Source: Stenotrophomonas sepilia (GTDB taxonomy: Bacteria > Pseudomonadota > Gammaproteobacteria > Xanthomonadales > Xanthomonadaceae). From it: a stretch of 54,332 bases of DNA. A model generated the notes under the pieces. The model worked only from the letters and a program-made list of their open reading frames with translations. It did not search any database and was not told the DNA's origin. The stretch covers positions 1 to 54,332 of the forward strand of contig NZ_LXXZ01000076.1 in NCBI RefSeq assembly GCF_003244875.1. Direction: 5' to 3'. The position numbers and the translations under genes are program-made. Position 1 is the first letter of the stretch; every line of letters begins with the position of its first letter. This document shows, piece by piece, positions 16,470-25,518 of the stretch.

Positions 16470-18872
16470 GTGCATCGTTCGAAGCTTTCGCGTTCCATCC
16501 TCCTTGCCCTTTGCATGGCCAGCGCAGGAGGCGCGATTGCAGCGGAGGCCGATGCGGTCGATGCCGCCGGCGGCAGCCGCGCCGTGCCCACCCAGCTCGA
16601 TGCGATGCTGGTCACCGGTACCCGCGCGTCCAACCGCACCCAGTTCGAAACGCTGGCGCCGGTGGACGTGTTCACCAAGGAAGACATCAGGTCCGTTGAA
16701 TCCACCGACCTGAAGGACGTGCTGGCCCAGCTGGTGCCGTCGTTCGTGGTGCAGCGCCTGCCGATGGCGGACGGCCAGGTGTTCGTGCGTCCGGCCACGC
16801 TGCGTGGCCTGTCGCCGGACCAGACCCTGGTGCTGGTCAACGGTCGCCGCTTCCATCGCAGCGCGCTGCTCGGCAACCGCGGTGCGCAGGCCGCTGATCT
16901 GGCACAGATTCCCACCAGTGCGATCAAGCGCATCGAAGTGCTGCGCGATGGTGCGTCGGCGCAGTACGGCTCGGATGCCATCGCCGGTGTCATCAACATC
17001 ATCCTCGAGGATGGCCCGGGTAGCGAGATCACCGCCGGCTATTCGCAGTACGCGCAGGGCGACGGTGCCTCGCGCGATTTCAGTGTGCGCACCGGTTGGT
17101 CGCTGGGCGACTATGGCAGCCTGGTGCTGTTCGCCGAATCGTCCAACTCCGACGCTACCTCGCGCACGCGCCAGCGCCCGGACGCGATCGCCTTCCAGGC
17201 TGCACATCCGGAGCTGGACGTGCCCAATCCGGTACAGCGCTGGGGCCAGCCGGAACTGGAAAGCCGCCGCGTCGGCTTCAACGTGAAGGCCCATGCCAAC
17301 GACACGCTGGAGCTGTATGCGTTCGGCCTGTACAGCCACAGCGATGGCGTCAGCGATTTCAACTGGCGCAACCCGGACACCACCACCGGCGCCTATCGCA
17401 CCACCGCCATCTTCCCGGGCTGGAACCTGCGCTCGCTGTATCCGGTCGGCTTCAGCCCGCAGTACGGCAACGTGCAGAACGACCTGCAGCTGGTCGGTGG
17501 CCTGCGCGGCGAGATCACGCCGAAGCTGCGCTGGGATGTCAGCGCCTCGTATGGCCGCAACGCCATCGACTATCGCCTGAAGAACTCGATCAATGCCTCG
17601 CTCGGCCCGGCCAGCCCGACCGACTTCGATCTCGGCCGCCTGACCCAGACCGAGAAGAGCGCCAACGCCGACTTCAACTACGAATGGGACGTGGCTGCGC
17701 TGTCCAAGCCGATCAACGTCGCCTTCGGTGGCGAGTTCCGCCAGGAAACCTACCAGGTGCGCGCCGGTGATCCGGCCTCGTACGCGGTGGGTCCGGGCGC
17801 GGCCGCGGGCCTGGAGGCCAACTCCAATGGCGCGCCGGGCTTCTCGGCCAGCCAGGCCGGGCAGTGGAGCCAGCGCAGCAAGGCCGCCTACGTGGACATG
17901 GAAGTGCCGCTGGGCGAGCGCTGGAGCATCGGTGCAGCCAGCCGCTACGAGGACTTCTCCAGCTTCGGCAGCACACTGGACGGCAAACTGTCGGCGCGCT
18001 TCGCGATCACCCCGGACGTCGCCCTGCGCGGCACCGTGTCCAGCGGCTTCCGTGCACCGACGCCGGCGCAGCTCAACACCACCAGCACCACCCAGGGGTT
18101 GGATACGCGCACGCTGCAGATCTTCACCAGTGGCCGCCTGTCGCCGAACGATCCGCTGGCGCAGCTGCTCGGTGCCAGGCCGTTGAAGCCGGAAGAATCG
18201 CGTACCGCATCGCTGGGCCTGACCTGGCGCACCGACCTGGGCCTGTCCGGCTCGGTGGATGTCTACCAGATCAAGCTCACCGACCGCTTCAGCCAGTCGG
18301 CCAGTTTCGCCATTCCGGCCGGTACGCCCAATCCGCTGGGCTATGCCTCGGTGAACTACTTCACCAACGACTTCGACACCACCACCACCGGCGTGGACGT
18401 GGTCGGCAACTACCTGCGCGACCTCGGCGCGGGCCGCATGACGCTGACCCTGGCCTACAACTACAACCGCACCCGCGTGGACAACGGCAGCACCTCGGTG
18501 GCCACCAACGAGACCCAGCGCGTGCTGTTCGAGGATCGCCTGCCCGAGCACAAGGGCAGCCTGACCGGCAGCTGGGACATCGGCGCCTGGTCGCTGATGG
18601 CACGCATGCGCTACTACGGCGCCTGGACCGATTCCAGCGGCAATGCAGTGGGCGATATCTACCAGCGCTTCGGCGCGATGAGCTTCCTCGACCTGGCCGT
18701 CGGCTATCGCATCAACGAACATCACAGCCTGCGCGTCGGTGCCGACAACGTATTCGACCGCTATCCGGACGAAGCCACCTTCCAGGCCAGTCGCGGCCTG
18801 GTCTACTCGCGCAACGCGCCATACGACACCGACGGTGCCAACCTGCACGCACAGTACCGGCTGAGCTTCTGA
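16470..18872 (+). CDS. TonB-dependent receptor
   Basis: 800 aa. GTG start at 16470 with CGGAG 7 bases upstream; signal peptide ends near IAAEADA. A TonB-box-like LDAMLVTGTR follows (about residues 44-53), then the plug with TLRGLSPDQTLVLVNGRRFH and SAIKRIEVLRDGASAQYGSDAIAGVINI, then the barrel ending in the canonical RLSF. The plug NGRR...H is shared with siderophore, vitamin and catecholate-like receptors of this order. The stop codon overlaps the start of a Tat-exported aminotransferase-fold protein (TGATG), so the two are made together. The ligand is probably a substrate of that enzyme, but it is not identifiable here. Confidence 0.93.
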   Translation: MHRSKLSRSILLALCMASAGGAIAAEADAVDAAGGSRAVPTQLDAMLVTGTRASNRTQFETLAPVDVFTKEDIRSVESTDLKDVLAQLVPSFVVQRLPMADGQVFVRPATLRGLSPDQTLVLVNGRRFHRSALLGNRGAQAADLAQIPTSAIKRIEVLRDGASAQYGSDAIAGVINIILEDGPGSEITAGYSQYAQGDGASRDFSVRTGWSLGDYGSLVLFAESSNSDATSRTRQRPDAIAFQAAHPELDVPNPVQRWGQPELESRRVGFNVKAHANDTLELYAFGLYSHSDGVSDFNWRNPDTTTGAYRTTAIFPGWNLRSLYPVGFSPQYGNVQNDLQLVGGLRGEITPKLRWDVSASYGRNAIDYRLKNSINASLGPASPTDFDLGRLTQTEKSANADFNYEWDVAALSKPINVAFGGEFRQETYQVRAGDPASYAVGPGAAAGLEANSNGAPGFSASQAGQWSQRSKAAYVDMEVPLGERWSIGAASRYEDFSSFGSTLDGKLSARFAITPDVALRGTVSSGFRAPTPAQLNTTSTTQGLDTRTLQIFTSGRLSPNDPLAQLLGARPLKPEESRTASLGLTWRTDLGLSGSVDVYQIKLTDRFSQSASFAIPAGTPNPLGYASVNYFTNDFDTTTTGVDVVGNYLRDLGAGRMTLTLAYNYNRTRVDNGSTSVATNETQRVLFEDRLPEHKGSLTGSWDIGAWSLMARMRYYGAWTDSSGNAVGDIYQRFGAMSFLDLAVGYRINEHHSLRVGADNVFDRYPDEATFQASRGLVYSRNAPYDTDGANLHAQYRLSF

Positions 18873-20173
18873 TGGACCCGGCCCGCCGCTCCCTGTTGCG
18901 TGCCGGCACCTTGCTGCCGGCCGCAGCCGCACTTTCTTCACTGCCAGCCATGGCTGCCACGCGTTACGCTGCGTCCATGCAGATTCCCGCAACGACCGCG
19001 GCGCCGGACGTGCTGGCCCGCGATGAAAACTACTGGGCCGCCGTGGCCAGCCACTTCGATTTCACCGACGAAGTGAACCATCTGGAGAACGGCTACTGGG
19101 GCGCGATGGGCCGCGAGACGCTGGCCAGCTACCAGCGCCACACCGCGGAAGTGAACCGAGGCAATGCCTGGTATGGCCGCCGTGAGTTCCCGGCGCAGTA
19201 CATGGCGGCGCAGCGGCAGGTGGCCGAACTGCTGGGCGTGGGCGCCGACGAGATCGCACTCACCCGCGGTGCCACCGAGGCGATGCTGGCGCTGATCGGC
19301 GGCTACAACCGCCTGCAGCCTGGCGACCAGGTGCTGTACGCCGACATCGACTACGACAGCATGATCGGCGCGATGCGCTGGCTGCAGCAGCGCCGCGGCG
19401 TGCAGGTCGAGCGCATCGCGCTGCCGGCCGTGCCCGACCATGCGCAGATCCTGCAGGCCTACGAGGCCGCGTTCGCGCGGCTGCCACGCCTGAAACTGAT
19501 GCTGCTGACCCAGGTCAGCCATCGCCATGGACTGGTGCTGCCGGTGGCCGAAATCGCCGAACGTGCGCGCGCACGCGGCATCGACGTGATCGTTGATGCA
19601 GCACACGGGTTTGGCCAGATCGACTACGCGGTGCCGCAGCTCAAGGCCGACTTCGTTGGCATCAACCTGCACAAGTGGATCGGTGCACCGGTCGGCGTCG
19701 GCGCGATGTATGTGCGCAAGGGCCGCGTTGCGGACCTGGAGCCGTACATGGGCGAGACCGACGATGGCCGCGTGGGCAGCCGTGTGCACACCGGTACGGT
19801 CAACTTCGCCGCTTACCTGGCGCTGCCGGAAGCGATCGCGCTGCACCAGCGCATCGGCGCGGCCAACAAGCAGGCGCGCCTGCGCTACCTGCGCGAGCGC
19901 TGGACCGTGCCTGCGCGGCAGATGGCGCATATCGAAGTGCTGTCTTCGCCTGATCCGGCGCTGGCCAGCGCATTGGCCAGCTTCCGCCTGCGCGGCCACA
20001 CCTCGGTAGAACAGAATCAGGCACTGCAGAAGCGCTTGCTGGATGAGCATCGGATCTTCACCACCCATCGCGATGGCCTGGAGTCGGGCGCCTGCGTGCG
20101 GGTGACACCGTCGGTGTTCACCCGGCCGGCGCAGATGGATGCGCTGGTGCAGGCTCTCGCGGCCCTGGTCTGA
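18872..20173 (+). CDS. Tat-exported class V aminotransferase-fold PLP enzyme (isopenicillin-N-epimerase-like)
   Basis: 433 aa. The N-terminus (MDPARRSLLRAGTLLPAAA) is a twin-arginine signal, followed by a class V fold: ALTRGATEAM (phosphate cup), VDAAHGFGQID (Asp242, His245) and the PLP lysine K268 in NLHKWIGAP. The closest remembered relatives are CefD/selenocysteine-lyase-like proteins. A PLP enzyme in the periplasm is unusual and requires folding before export, which Tat provides. The ATG overlaps the receptor's TGA. Racemase/epimerase, lyase or desulphurase activity is possible; I cannot decide. SMAG repeats follow. Confidence 0.86.
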   Translation: MDPARRSLLRAGTLLPAAAALSSLPAMAATRYAASMQIPATTAAPDVLARDENYWAAVASHFDFTDEVNHLENGYWGAMGRETLASYQRHTAEVNRGNAWYGRREFPAQYMAAQRQVAELLGVGADEIALTRGATEAMLALIGGYNRLQPGDQVLYADIDYDSMIGAMRWLQQRRGVQVERIALPAVPDHAQILQAYEAAFARLPRLKLMLLTQVSHRHGLVLPVAEIAERARARGIDVIVDAAHGFGQIDYAVPQLKADFVGINLHKWIGAPVGVGAMYVRKGRVADLEPYMGETDDGRVGSRVHTGTVNFAAYLALPEAIALHQRIGAANKQARLRYLRERWTVPARQMAHIEVLSSPDPALASALASFRLRGHTSVEQNQALQKRLLDEHRIFTTHRDGLESGACVRVTPSVFTRPAQMDALVQALAALV

Positions 20174-20183
20174 CCCTGCTTTG

Positions 20184-20255
20184 GTAGGTGCCAACCTTGG
20201 TTGGCACATTCCCACTGTGCGGTGAAACCTTCCGCCGGCCAGCGGCCGGCACTAC
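20184..20255. repeat. SMAG-type repeat pair
   Basis: GTAG-GTGCCAACCTTGGTTGGCAC monomer (20184-20207), then a GCCGGCCAGCGGCCGGCACTAC monomer in the opposite orientation (about 20234-20255). The two belong to different sequence subtypes. Confidence 0.8.
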
Positions 20256-20301
20256 CGACCGGGTGGGGGCCGACCGTGGGACGACACATCACCCTGCTTT
20301 G

Positions 20302-20325
20302 GTAGGTGCCAACCTTGGTTGGCAC
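20302..20325. repeat. SMAG-type repeat monomer, direct copy of 20184-20207
   Basis: The same GTAGGTGCCAACCTTGG palindrome as at 20184. The match extends on both sides (CCCTGCTTTG before, ATTCC after), so about 38 bases are directly repeated. The rest of 20326-20524 shows no gene. Confidence 0.8.
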
Positions 20326-20524
20326 ATTCCAACCGCACCGGGGAATCGTCCGCCGGGCAGCGGTTACCGCTCGATCGCCGGCAGCGCGTTCGACAGCAAC
20401 CGGTCAATCCTTCCGTTGATGCAGAACTGTAGTGCCGAACATCGTCTGAGCTCTACAGTCGCAACGCACACCAATCCCCCGGCCGGCCAGGAGAGCCAAC
20501 CGGCCAGGGGCACCACTCAACGCC

Positions 20525-21103
20525 TTACTTGGTCTCTTCCCACTGCACCACGTCCGGCTCGGTGGCGCGGATACCGGCGGTGGACAGCAGCCTGGTGGTC
20601 GCATCCAGCGCAGCGTTTACCGACGGGTACTCCACGATGGCCTGGCCCGAAGCCTTCGACACCTTCACCACGGTGCCACCGGTGGCCGTAGCCGCGCGCT
20701 GGGCCGAGGCTGCATCGGTGAAGAACACCTTGACCCGCGACGTCGCCACTACCGGCGCGCCGTCACGGGAGACCGCTGCGGCGAACTTGCCGGCGCCGGC
20801 ATCGGCAGGTGCCGCCGTTGCGCCATCCAGCGAACGCTTGGTGCGCGAACTGGTGGTCGCCGCCGCCTGCGGGGTGATCGTGAACTGGCCGCCGCTGGCC
20901 TGCTTCACGGTGGCCGAGGGGGACAGTTGGAATCGCGTGCCGCCCACATCGAACGTGCGGCCGGTAGCGGACGCCTTCAGTTCCTGCGCATCCACGGTCG
21001 ACAGGGTCCTGGCTGGAGGGGTCTGCCCCGAGCTCTGCGCCCAGGCAGGGGAGGTCATCGCCGCGAAGGCGAGCGTGCTCAACAGAATGGTGGTCTTCAT
21101 CAT
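20525..21103 (-). CDS. Small secreted protein with I9/prodomain-like C-terminal domain, partner of the S8 protease
   Basis: 192 aa with a Sec signal (MMKTTILLSTLAFAAMTSPAWA). The middle is Thr/Ala/Gln-rich and flexible. Residues about 123-188 show a strand-helix-strand-strand-helix-strand pattern (VKVFF, SAQRAATATGG, TVVKVS, AIVEYP, NAALDATTRLL, IRATEPDV). That is the layout of subtilase I9 propeptides and I9-type inhibitors. The start ATG overlaps the protease stop (TGATG), so the two proteins are coupled. Role inferred: intramolecular-chaperone-like prodomain supplied in trans, or inhibitor. No database match was checked. Confidence 0.72.
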   Translation of the reverse strand: MMKTTILLSTLAFAAMTSPAWAQSSGQTPPARTLSTVDAQELKASATGRTFDVGGTRFQLSPSATVKQASGGQFTITPQAAATTSSRTKRSLDGATAAPADAGAGKFAAAVSRDGAPVVATSRVKVFFTDAASAQRAATATGGTVVKVSKASGQAIVEYPSVNAALDATTRLLSTAGIRATEPDVVQWEETK

Positions 21104-22869
21104 CAGTGCCCCAGAACGCGGATCTTGAAGAATTCGAGGTTGCCGCGCGATGCTGCGGTCGCGGCCTGCCCCATGTCGGTGACTTCCAGCGTCCAGGTGC
21201 CGCTGGCATTCTCATCCAGGAAGGCATTGCTGGACAGGAGGTCCCAGCTGGTGAAATTGCTCTGCGCGCCACCCGTGCCCGAACCGATCGCGGTGAACGC
21301 CGGTTGCACCACGCTGCGGGTGCCGCTGGGCGACACCAGCACGAACTGCAGCTGGCGCGTGTTGCGGTGGTTGACCCGGAAGCCCAGCTGCACGCTTTCG
21401 ATGTTGCGCGCGCCGTTGGCCAACTGGAAGGTCAGGCGTGCGGCGGCAGCCGAGGTGTTGCCGATGGCCACGGTACGCGTCGTGTTGCGCCAGCCGCTGT
21501 CGACCAGCGGGCCCAGCGACTGGAAGTTCTCGGCCACCTGCACTGCACGCGCAGCGTTGACCACGCCGAAGCCATACCAGTTGCTGTAGGCACGGCCGGC
21601 AGCATTCACCGTCCAGCCCGGCACCAGCGTGCGCCCGTCGGCCAGCGTCACCGCCGGCTGGTTCGGGTGGTTGCGGGTGGCGGTGGTGGCCAGGATGTAC
21701 TTCACATCGCGATAGGACAGGTTCGGATTGGCTTCCAGCACCAGTGCCGCCACGCCCGATACCATCGGCGCCGACGCCGAGGTGCCGTTCATCTTGGCGG
21801 TGTAGTTGCAGGTGCTGTCGATGGCCGACAGATTGCTGTCCAGGGTGTTCTGGCGGTTGGTGTTCTTGTTGCTGCCCTGCGCGCACCCGGTCACGTCGGT
21901 GGTGACGATCGCCGGGTCGTACGCGCGCGCCACCAGGCCGGGCGCAAACTGTGCCTGCAGGCCGTACTCACCACCAAAGGCCGACACCCACAAGGCCGAG
22001 CCGGTGGAGGAGTAAGACGAGCGCACGCCATCGGCGCGCACCGCGCCTACCGTGATCACGTTGAACAGGTTGTTGCGCGGATCACGGCCGGCCGGCACGC
22101 AGCCGGTGTTGCGGTTCTTGGTGTCGGTGGTGCAGACATCCTGGGTCTGGCTGATGGAGGCATTGTTGAAGTTGTTGCCGGCCGACTTCACGTAGATGCC
22201 GCCGCGGCCACCGCGCGTACCCGACAGTGCCTGCTCGTACGACCGTATCGTGTTTTCGCTGTACGCCAGCGGCAGGTTCGGATTGCCCGGGCCGGCGCCC
22301 CAGCTGTTGTTGAACACCTGCACGTCGGCCGATTCCGCGCCGTCCCACCAGGCGTACTCGATGTTGCTCTGCTGGTTGCCCAGGGCCGAGCGCGAAATCG
22401 GGTTGAAGCCCTTCAGCGTCGCCGCCGGGGCTACGCCGCGCACGCCCAGGTTGTTGGCGCCCACCGCACCGGCGATACCGCCGACCATGGTGCCGTGGTT
22501 GTCGACATCGGGATTGGTCGGGGTGGGGTTGTTCGAGCCATTGGTGAAGTTCTTGCCGGCTACAGCGGCCACGTTGGCCGCAAGGTCCGGGTGCGCGATC
22601 TGCAGGCCGTCGTCGACGATGGCGATGGTGACGCCCTGGCCACGGATGCCATTGCGGAACAGGCCATCCACGTTCAGGTCGTTGCCTGCCACCGGCAGTG
22701 TGTCAGCCGGGACCGTCTGCCCGGTGTTGAGCAGGTGCCACTGTATCCCCGCCAGTGGATCGGCCTGTTGGGCCTGGGCGGTGACGGCCAGGCTGCCCAG
22801 TACCAGGGCAGTGGCGAGGGCCAGGCGCGCAGAGCGCGGTGGCGCGGAGCGTTGCGTGTGTCGCTTCAT
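21103..22869 (-). CDS. Secreted S8 (subtilisin/kexin-like) serine protease with C-terminal P domain
   Basis: 588 aa. Basic signal peptide to about residue 34 (AQAQQ). The catalytic fold starts at once (GIQWHLLNTGQ, residues 41-51) with no room for a usual I9 propeptide. Triad: Asp86 (AIVDDG), His125 (DNHGTMVGG), Ser364 (NGTSASAP); oxyanion Asn232 (SAGNN). Four or more Cys in the catalytic domain suggest disulphides. About residues 460-588 form a P/Homo-B beta-sandwich (VQLGFRVNHRNTRQLQFVLVSPSGT, WTLEVTDMG), as in kexin-type proteases. ATG 22869 has AAGGA 8-12 bases upstream. It is probably an exported virulence or nutrient protease. Confidence 0.9.
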   Translation of the reverse strand: MKRHTQRSAPPRSARLALATALVLGSLAVTAQAQQADPLAGIQWHLLNTGQTVPADTLPVAGNDLNVDGLFRNGIRGQGVTIAIVDDGLQIAHPDLAANVAAVAGKNFTNGSNNPTPTNPDVDNHGTMVGGIAGAVGANNLGVRGVAPAATLKGFNPISRSALGNQQSNIEYAWWDGAESADVQVFNNSWGAGPGNPNLPLAYSENTIRSYEQALSGTRGGRGGIYVKSAGNNFNNASISQTQDVCTTDTKNRNTGCVPAGRDPRNNLFNVITVGAVRADGVRSSYSSTGSALWVSAFGGEYGLQAQFAPGLVARAYDPAIVTTDVTGCAQGSNKNTNRQNTLDSNLSAIDSTCNYTAKMNGTSASAPMVSGVAALVLEANPNLSYRDVKYILATTATRNHPNQPAVTLADGRTLVPGWTVNAAGRAYSNWYGFGVVNAARAVQVAENFQSLGPLVDSGWRNTTRTVAIGNTSAAAARLTFQLANGARNIESVQLGFRVNHRNTRQLQFVLVSPSGTRSVVQPAFTAIGSGTGGAQSNFTSWDLLSSNAFLDENASGTWTLEVTDMGQAATAASRGNLEFFKIRVLGH

Positions 22870-23120
22870 ACACGAATCCTTCTGTTGTGAATCGGCATGG
22901 CAGGACGGCGGGGCGGAACTGCCCCATCGCAACGAGCCAAACGCGACACAACGAACAACCCCCTACCTCTTCACACCCGCAATGTGCGAATGTGCCAATT
23001 GCGTCACAAACGCTTAGTACGTCAAGTTATGACGGGGCACTCGAATGCCTTCACGCCATCATCGCGTGCTTGCTTCGAGGTACGGGAAACCTGGGTAATC
23101 GCATGCAGGTGAAGTCACAC

Positions 23121-23531
23121 ATGAAGAAGGCACGCCAGCGTGCCCGTGCACGCGCGGACCAGACTCCGCTCTCGGTTGCCGTCATCCGCAAGGTGGTGCT
23201 GTCCGTGCATACGCGCAGCCACGACTATGGCGACGATGCCGATATCGCCGAGTTGCTGCCCGAACTGGCAGCATTCGGCATCACCACGGTGAAACCGCTG
23301 CGCCTGCTGATGAAGAAATACCGTCGCGCACTGCTGCAGGAGGAACGGATCGTCATGCGACGCGCAGAGACGCTGCATCTGCGCACCGAGTGGCGGCCCG
23401 GTGGCATAGACGTGCATGCCAACACCAGCCGCTACGCCATCGGCGGCCTGGTCCGCACCAGCATGGAACACGAATTCGGCTTCGAGACGATGCTGCCCTT
23501 CCACGAGGTGCGCGAGGACGAGCCCGCGTAG
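23121..23531 (+). CDS. Conserved-looking hypothetical, basic N-terminus
   Basis: 136 aa (18 bases longer if ATG 23103 is used). AGGTGA lies 8 bases before ATG 23121. The first 15 residues are Lys/Arg-rich, then come predicted helices (DIAELLPELAAFG, LRLLMKKYRRALLQEERIVM) and a strand-rich end. No signal or membrane segment. I do not recognise the family; the basic start may bind nucleic acid. The region 22870-23102 before it is the promoter area of the divergent protease gene. Confidence 0.55.
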   Translation: MKKARQRARARADQTPLSVAVIRKVVLSVHTRSHDYGDDADIAELLPELAAFGITTVKPLRLLMKKYRRALLQEERIVMRRAETLHLRTEWRPGGIDVHANTSRYAIGGLVRTSMEHEFGFETMLPFHEVREDEPA

Positions 23532-23636
23532 CGCGGTGCCTGCCCGGTGGGTGTGGAAGCCCCGCCGGGGCATCATCGCGCGCCCTCACATCGCGCTGTG
23601 CTACTACAGCCCGTGCACCCTTCCGCACGGAGCACG

Positions 23637-24080
23637 ATGATGGTCAATCCGCTCGCCCAGGCCCATCGCGGCCTCGGCACCACACTGTTCAGCCTGTTGA
23701 ACCCGATACCCTTCGGTTTCTTCGTCGGCGCACTGATCTTCGACGCGATCTACCTCAACAGCGCCGAGGTGATGTGGGGCAAGGCAGCCGCCTGGCTGAT
23801 CACCTTCGGCCTGCTGATCGCCATCGTGCCGCGCCTGATCAACCTGTTCGCGGTCTGGCGCCGCAACGGCACGGCCACCCGCATCGACCGCATCGACTTC
23901 TTGCTCAACCTGGTCGCGGTGGTGCTGGCCATCTGGAACGCCTTCGTGCACAGCCGCGATGCGTACGCCGTTGCGGTGCCGGGCACGATCCTGTCGGCGC
24001 TGACCGTGGCCCTGATTGCCCTGGGCCTGATCCTGCTGTCACTGCAGCCGCCGGTGCTGCAGGGAGGTCGTCATGGCTAA
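23637..24080 (+). CDS. DUF2231-type integral membrane protein
   Basis: 147 aa with four hydrophobic helices and short loops. The opening (NPIPFGFFVGALIFDAIYL) and the central IDRIDFLLNLVAV fit the DUF2231 family of small membrane proteins. The CACGGAG sequence supports ATG 23637 or 23640. Its last 8 bases overlap the start of the PQQ-type dehydrogenase gene, so the two form an operon. It could anchor or pass electrons from that periplasmic dehydrogenase; this is an inference from gene order. Confidence 0.75.
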   Translation: MMVNPLAQAHRGLGTTLFSLLNPIPFGFFVGALIFDAIYLNSAEVMWGKAAAWLITFGLLIAIVPRLINLFAVWRRNGTATRIDRIDFLLNLVAVVLAIWNAFVHSRDAYAVAVPGTILSALTVALIALGLILLSLQPPVLQGGRHG

Positions 24081-25383
24081 GCACATCCTGCCCACCATGG
24101 GCGCCCTGGCGCTGGCCGTGATGCTGTCGGCCTGCGCCGGCAAGGCTGAATACCATCCCGCCGACCAGTCGGGCCCGCAACCGCCACTGCCCAAGCCGGC
24201 CAACTTCCTGATGCCGCCGATGCAGGTGCCCAAGGGCGTCGGCTGGGCTGATGGACAGACCCCCACGGTGGCCGAGGGCCTGAAGATCGAGCGCATCGCC
24301 GCCAACCTGCAGCATCCGCGGCGCCTGCTGACCCTGCCCAATGGCGATGTACTGGTGGTGGAAGGCAACGGCCCCGGCGAAGAACCGGTCACCACGCCCA
24401 AGCAGTGGATTGCCGGCAAGGTCAAAGCGCGCTCGGGCAAGGCCGGCAAGGGCGGGAACCGGGTCACCCTGCTGCGCCGCACGCCGGGAACGAACACCTG
24501 GACCCAGCATGTCTACATCGAGGGCCTGCATTCGCCGTTCGGCATCCAGCTGATCGGCGACACGCTGTACGTGGCCAACACCGGCAACATCATGCAGTAC
24601 CACTATGTGCCCGGCGAAACCCGCATGTCCGACAAGGGCCGCGAGTTCACCGACCTGCCCAGCACCATCAACCACCACTGGACCAAGGAACTGCTGGCCA
24701 GCCGCGATGGCAGCAAGCTGTACGTGGGCGTCGGCTCCAACAGCAACATTACTGAAAATGGCCTGGCCGTCGAATACCGCCGCGCGGTCGTGCTGGAGGT
24801 GGACGTAGCCACCCGCGGCAGCCGCATCTTTGCGTCGGGCATCCGCAACCCGACCGGGCTGGACTGGGAGCCGAGCACTGGCCAGCTGTGGGCCGTGGCA
24901 AACGAGCGCGATGAGATCGGTGCCGACCTGGTGCCGGACTACCTCACCTCGGTGAAGGAAGATGGCTTCTACGGCTGGCCCTACAGCTACTACGGCCAGC
25001 ACGTGGACGAACGCGTGCAGCCGCAGCGGCCGGACCTGGTGGCCAAGGCGATCGTGCCGGACTACGCCATCGGCTCGCACGTGGCACCCCTGGGCCTGTT
25101 GTTCTACACCGGACAGGCACTGCCGGCGCAGTACCACGGCGGTGCCTTCATCGGCGAGCACGGCAGCTGGGACCGTTCACCGCTGAGCGGCTACGAAGTG
25201 GTGTATGTACCGTTCAAGGACGGCAAGCCGACCGGGCGCCCGCAGACCGTGGTGAGCGGCTTCGCCTCAAAGGACGAGAAGACCCTGATGGGCGCACCGG
25301 TGGGCATGGCGATGGATGCCGAAGGCGCATTGCTGGTGGCCGACGACGTGGGCGACGTGGTGTGGCGGGTGTCGGCCAAGTAG
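24073..25383 (+). CDS. PQQ-dependent sugar dehydrogenase / sorbosone dehydrogenase-like lipoprotein
   Basis: 436 aa. Lipobox LSAC near residue 20 gives a lipid-anchored periplasmic protein. A six-bladed beta-propeller follows, with HPRRLLTLPNGDVLVVEG, GLHSPFGIQLIGDTLYVANT, NPTGLDWEPSTGQLWAVANERDEIG and GEHGSWDRSPLSGYEV, the soluble glucose/sorbosone dehydrogenase pattern that binds PQQ. GGAGG precedes ATG 24073 inside the end of the DUF2231 gene. PQQ synthesis genes are not in the window. Substrate unknown; aldose or aldehyde oxidation is likely from the family. Confidence 0.87.
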   Translation: MAKHILPTMGALALAVMLSACAGKAEYHPADQSGPQPPLPKPANFLMPPMQVPKGVGWADGQTPTVAEGLKIERIAANLQHPRRLLTLPNGDVLVVEGNGPGEEPVTTPKQWIAGKVKARSGKAGKGGNRVTLLRRTPGTNTWTQHVYIEGLHSPFGIQLIGDTLYVANTGNIMQYHYVPGETRMSDKGREFTDLPSTINHHWTKELLASRDGSKLYVGVGSNSNITENGLAVEYRRAVVLEVDVATRGSRIFASGIRNPTGLDWEPSTGQLWAVANERDEIGADLVPDYLTSVKEDGFYGWPYSYYGQHVDERVQPQRPDLVAKAIVPDYAIGSHVAPLGLLFYTGQALPAQYHGGAFIGEHGSWDRSPLSGYEVVYVPFKDGKPTGRPQTVVSGFASKDEKTLMGAPVGMAMDAEGALLVADDVGDVVWRVSAK

Positions 25384-25387
25384 CTGT

Positions 25388-25410
25388 GTAGCGTCGAGCC
25401 ACACTCGACT
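25388..25410. repeat. SMAG (GTAG) monomer
   Basis: GTAGCGTCGAGCCACACTCGACT, a palindrome with a GTAG head, 5 bases after the dehydrogenase stop. Confidence 0.75.
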
Positions 25411-25428
25411 GCTGTGGATCCGGCCTTT

Positions 25429-25518
25429 GTAGAGCCGAGCCCATGCTCGGCTTACGCGCGCAGCGCGCGGGTTTCCGTGCACCGAGCGAACAGCAGCCGA
25501 GCGTGGGCTCGGCTCTAC
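25429..25518. repeat. SMAG (GTAG) inverted dimer overlapping the exoD stop codon
   Basis: GTAGAGCCGAGCCCATGCTC opens one arm, and the other arm closes with GGCTCGGCTCTAC. The CTAC at 25515-25518 contains, on the minus strand, the TAG stop of exoD. Confidence 0.85.

Noticed and set aside
14838..18992. 1384-aa minus-strand open frame
   Set aside because: Only its last 275 codons (AraC/GyrI protein from ATG 15665) are real. The rest is antisense to the TonB receptor and to the small membrane-protein gene.
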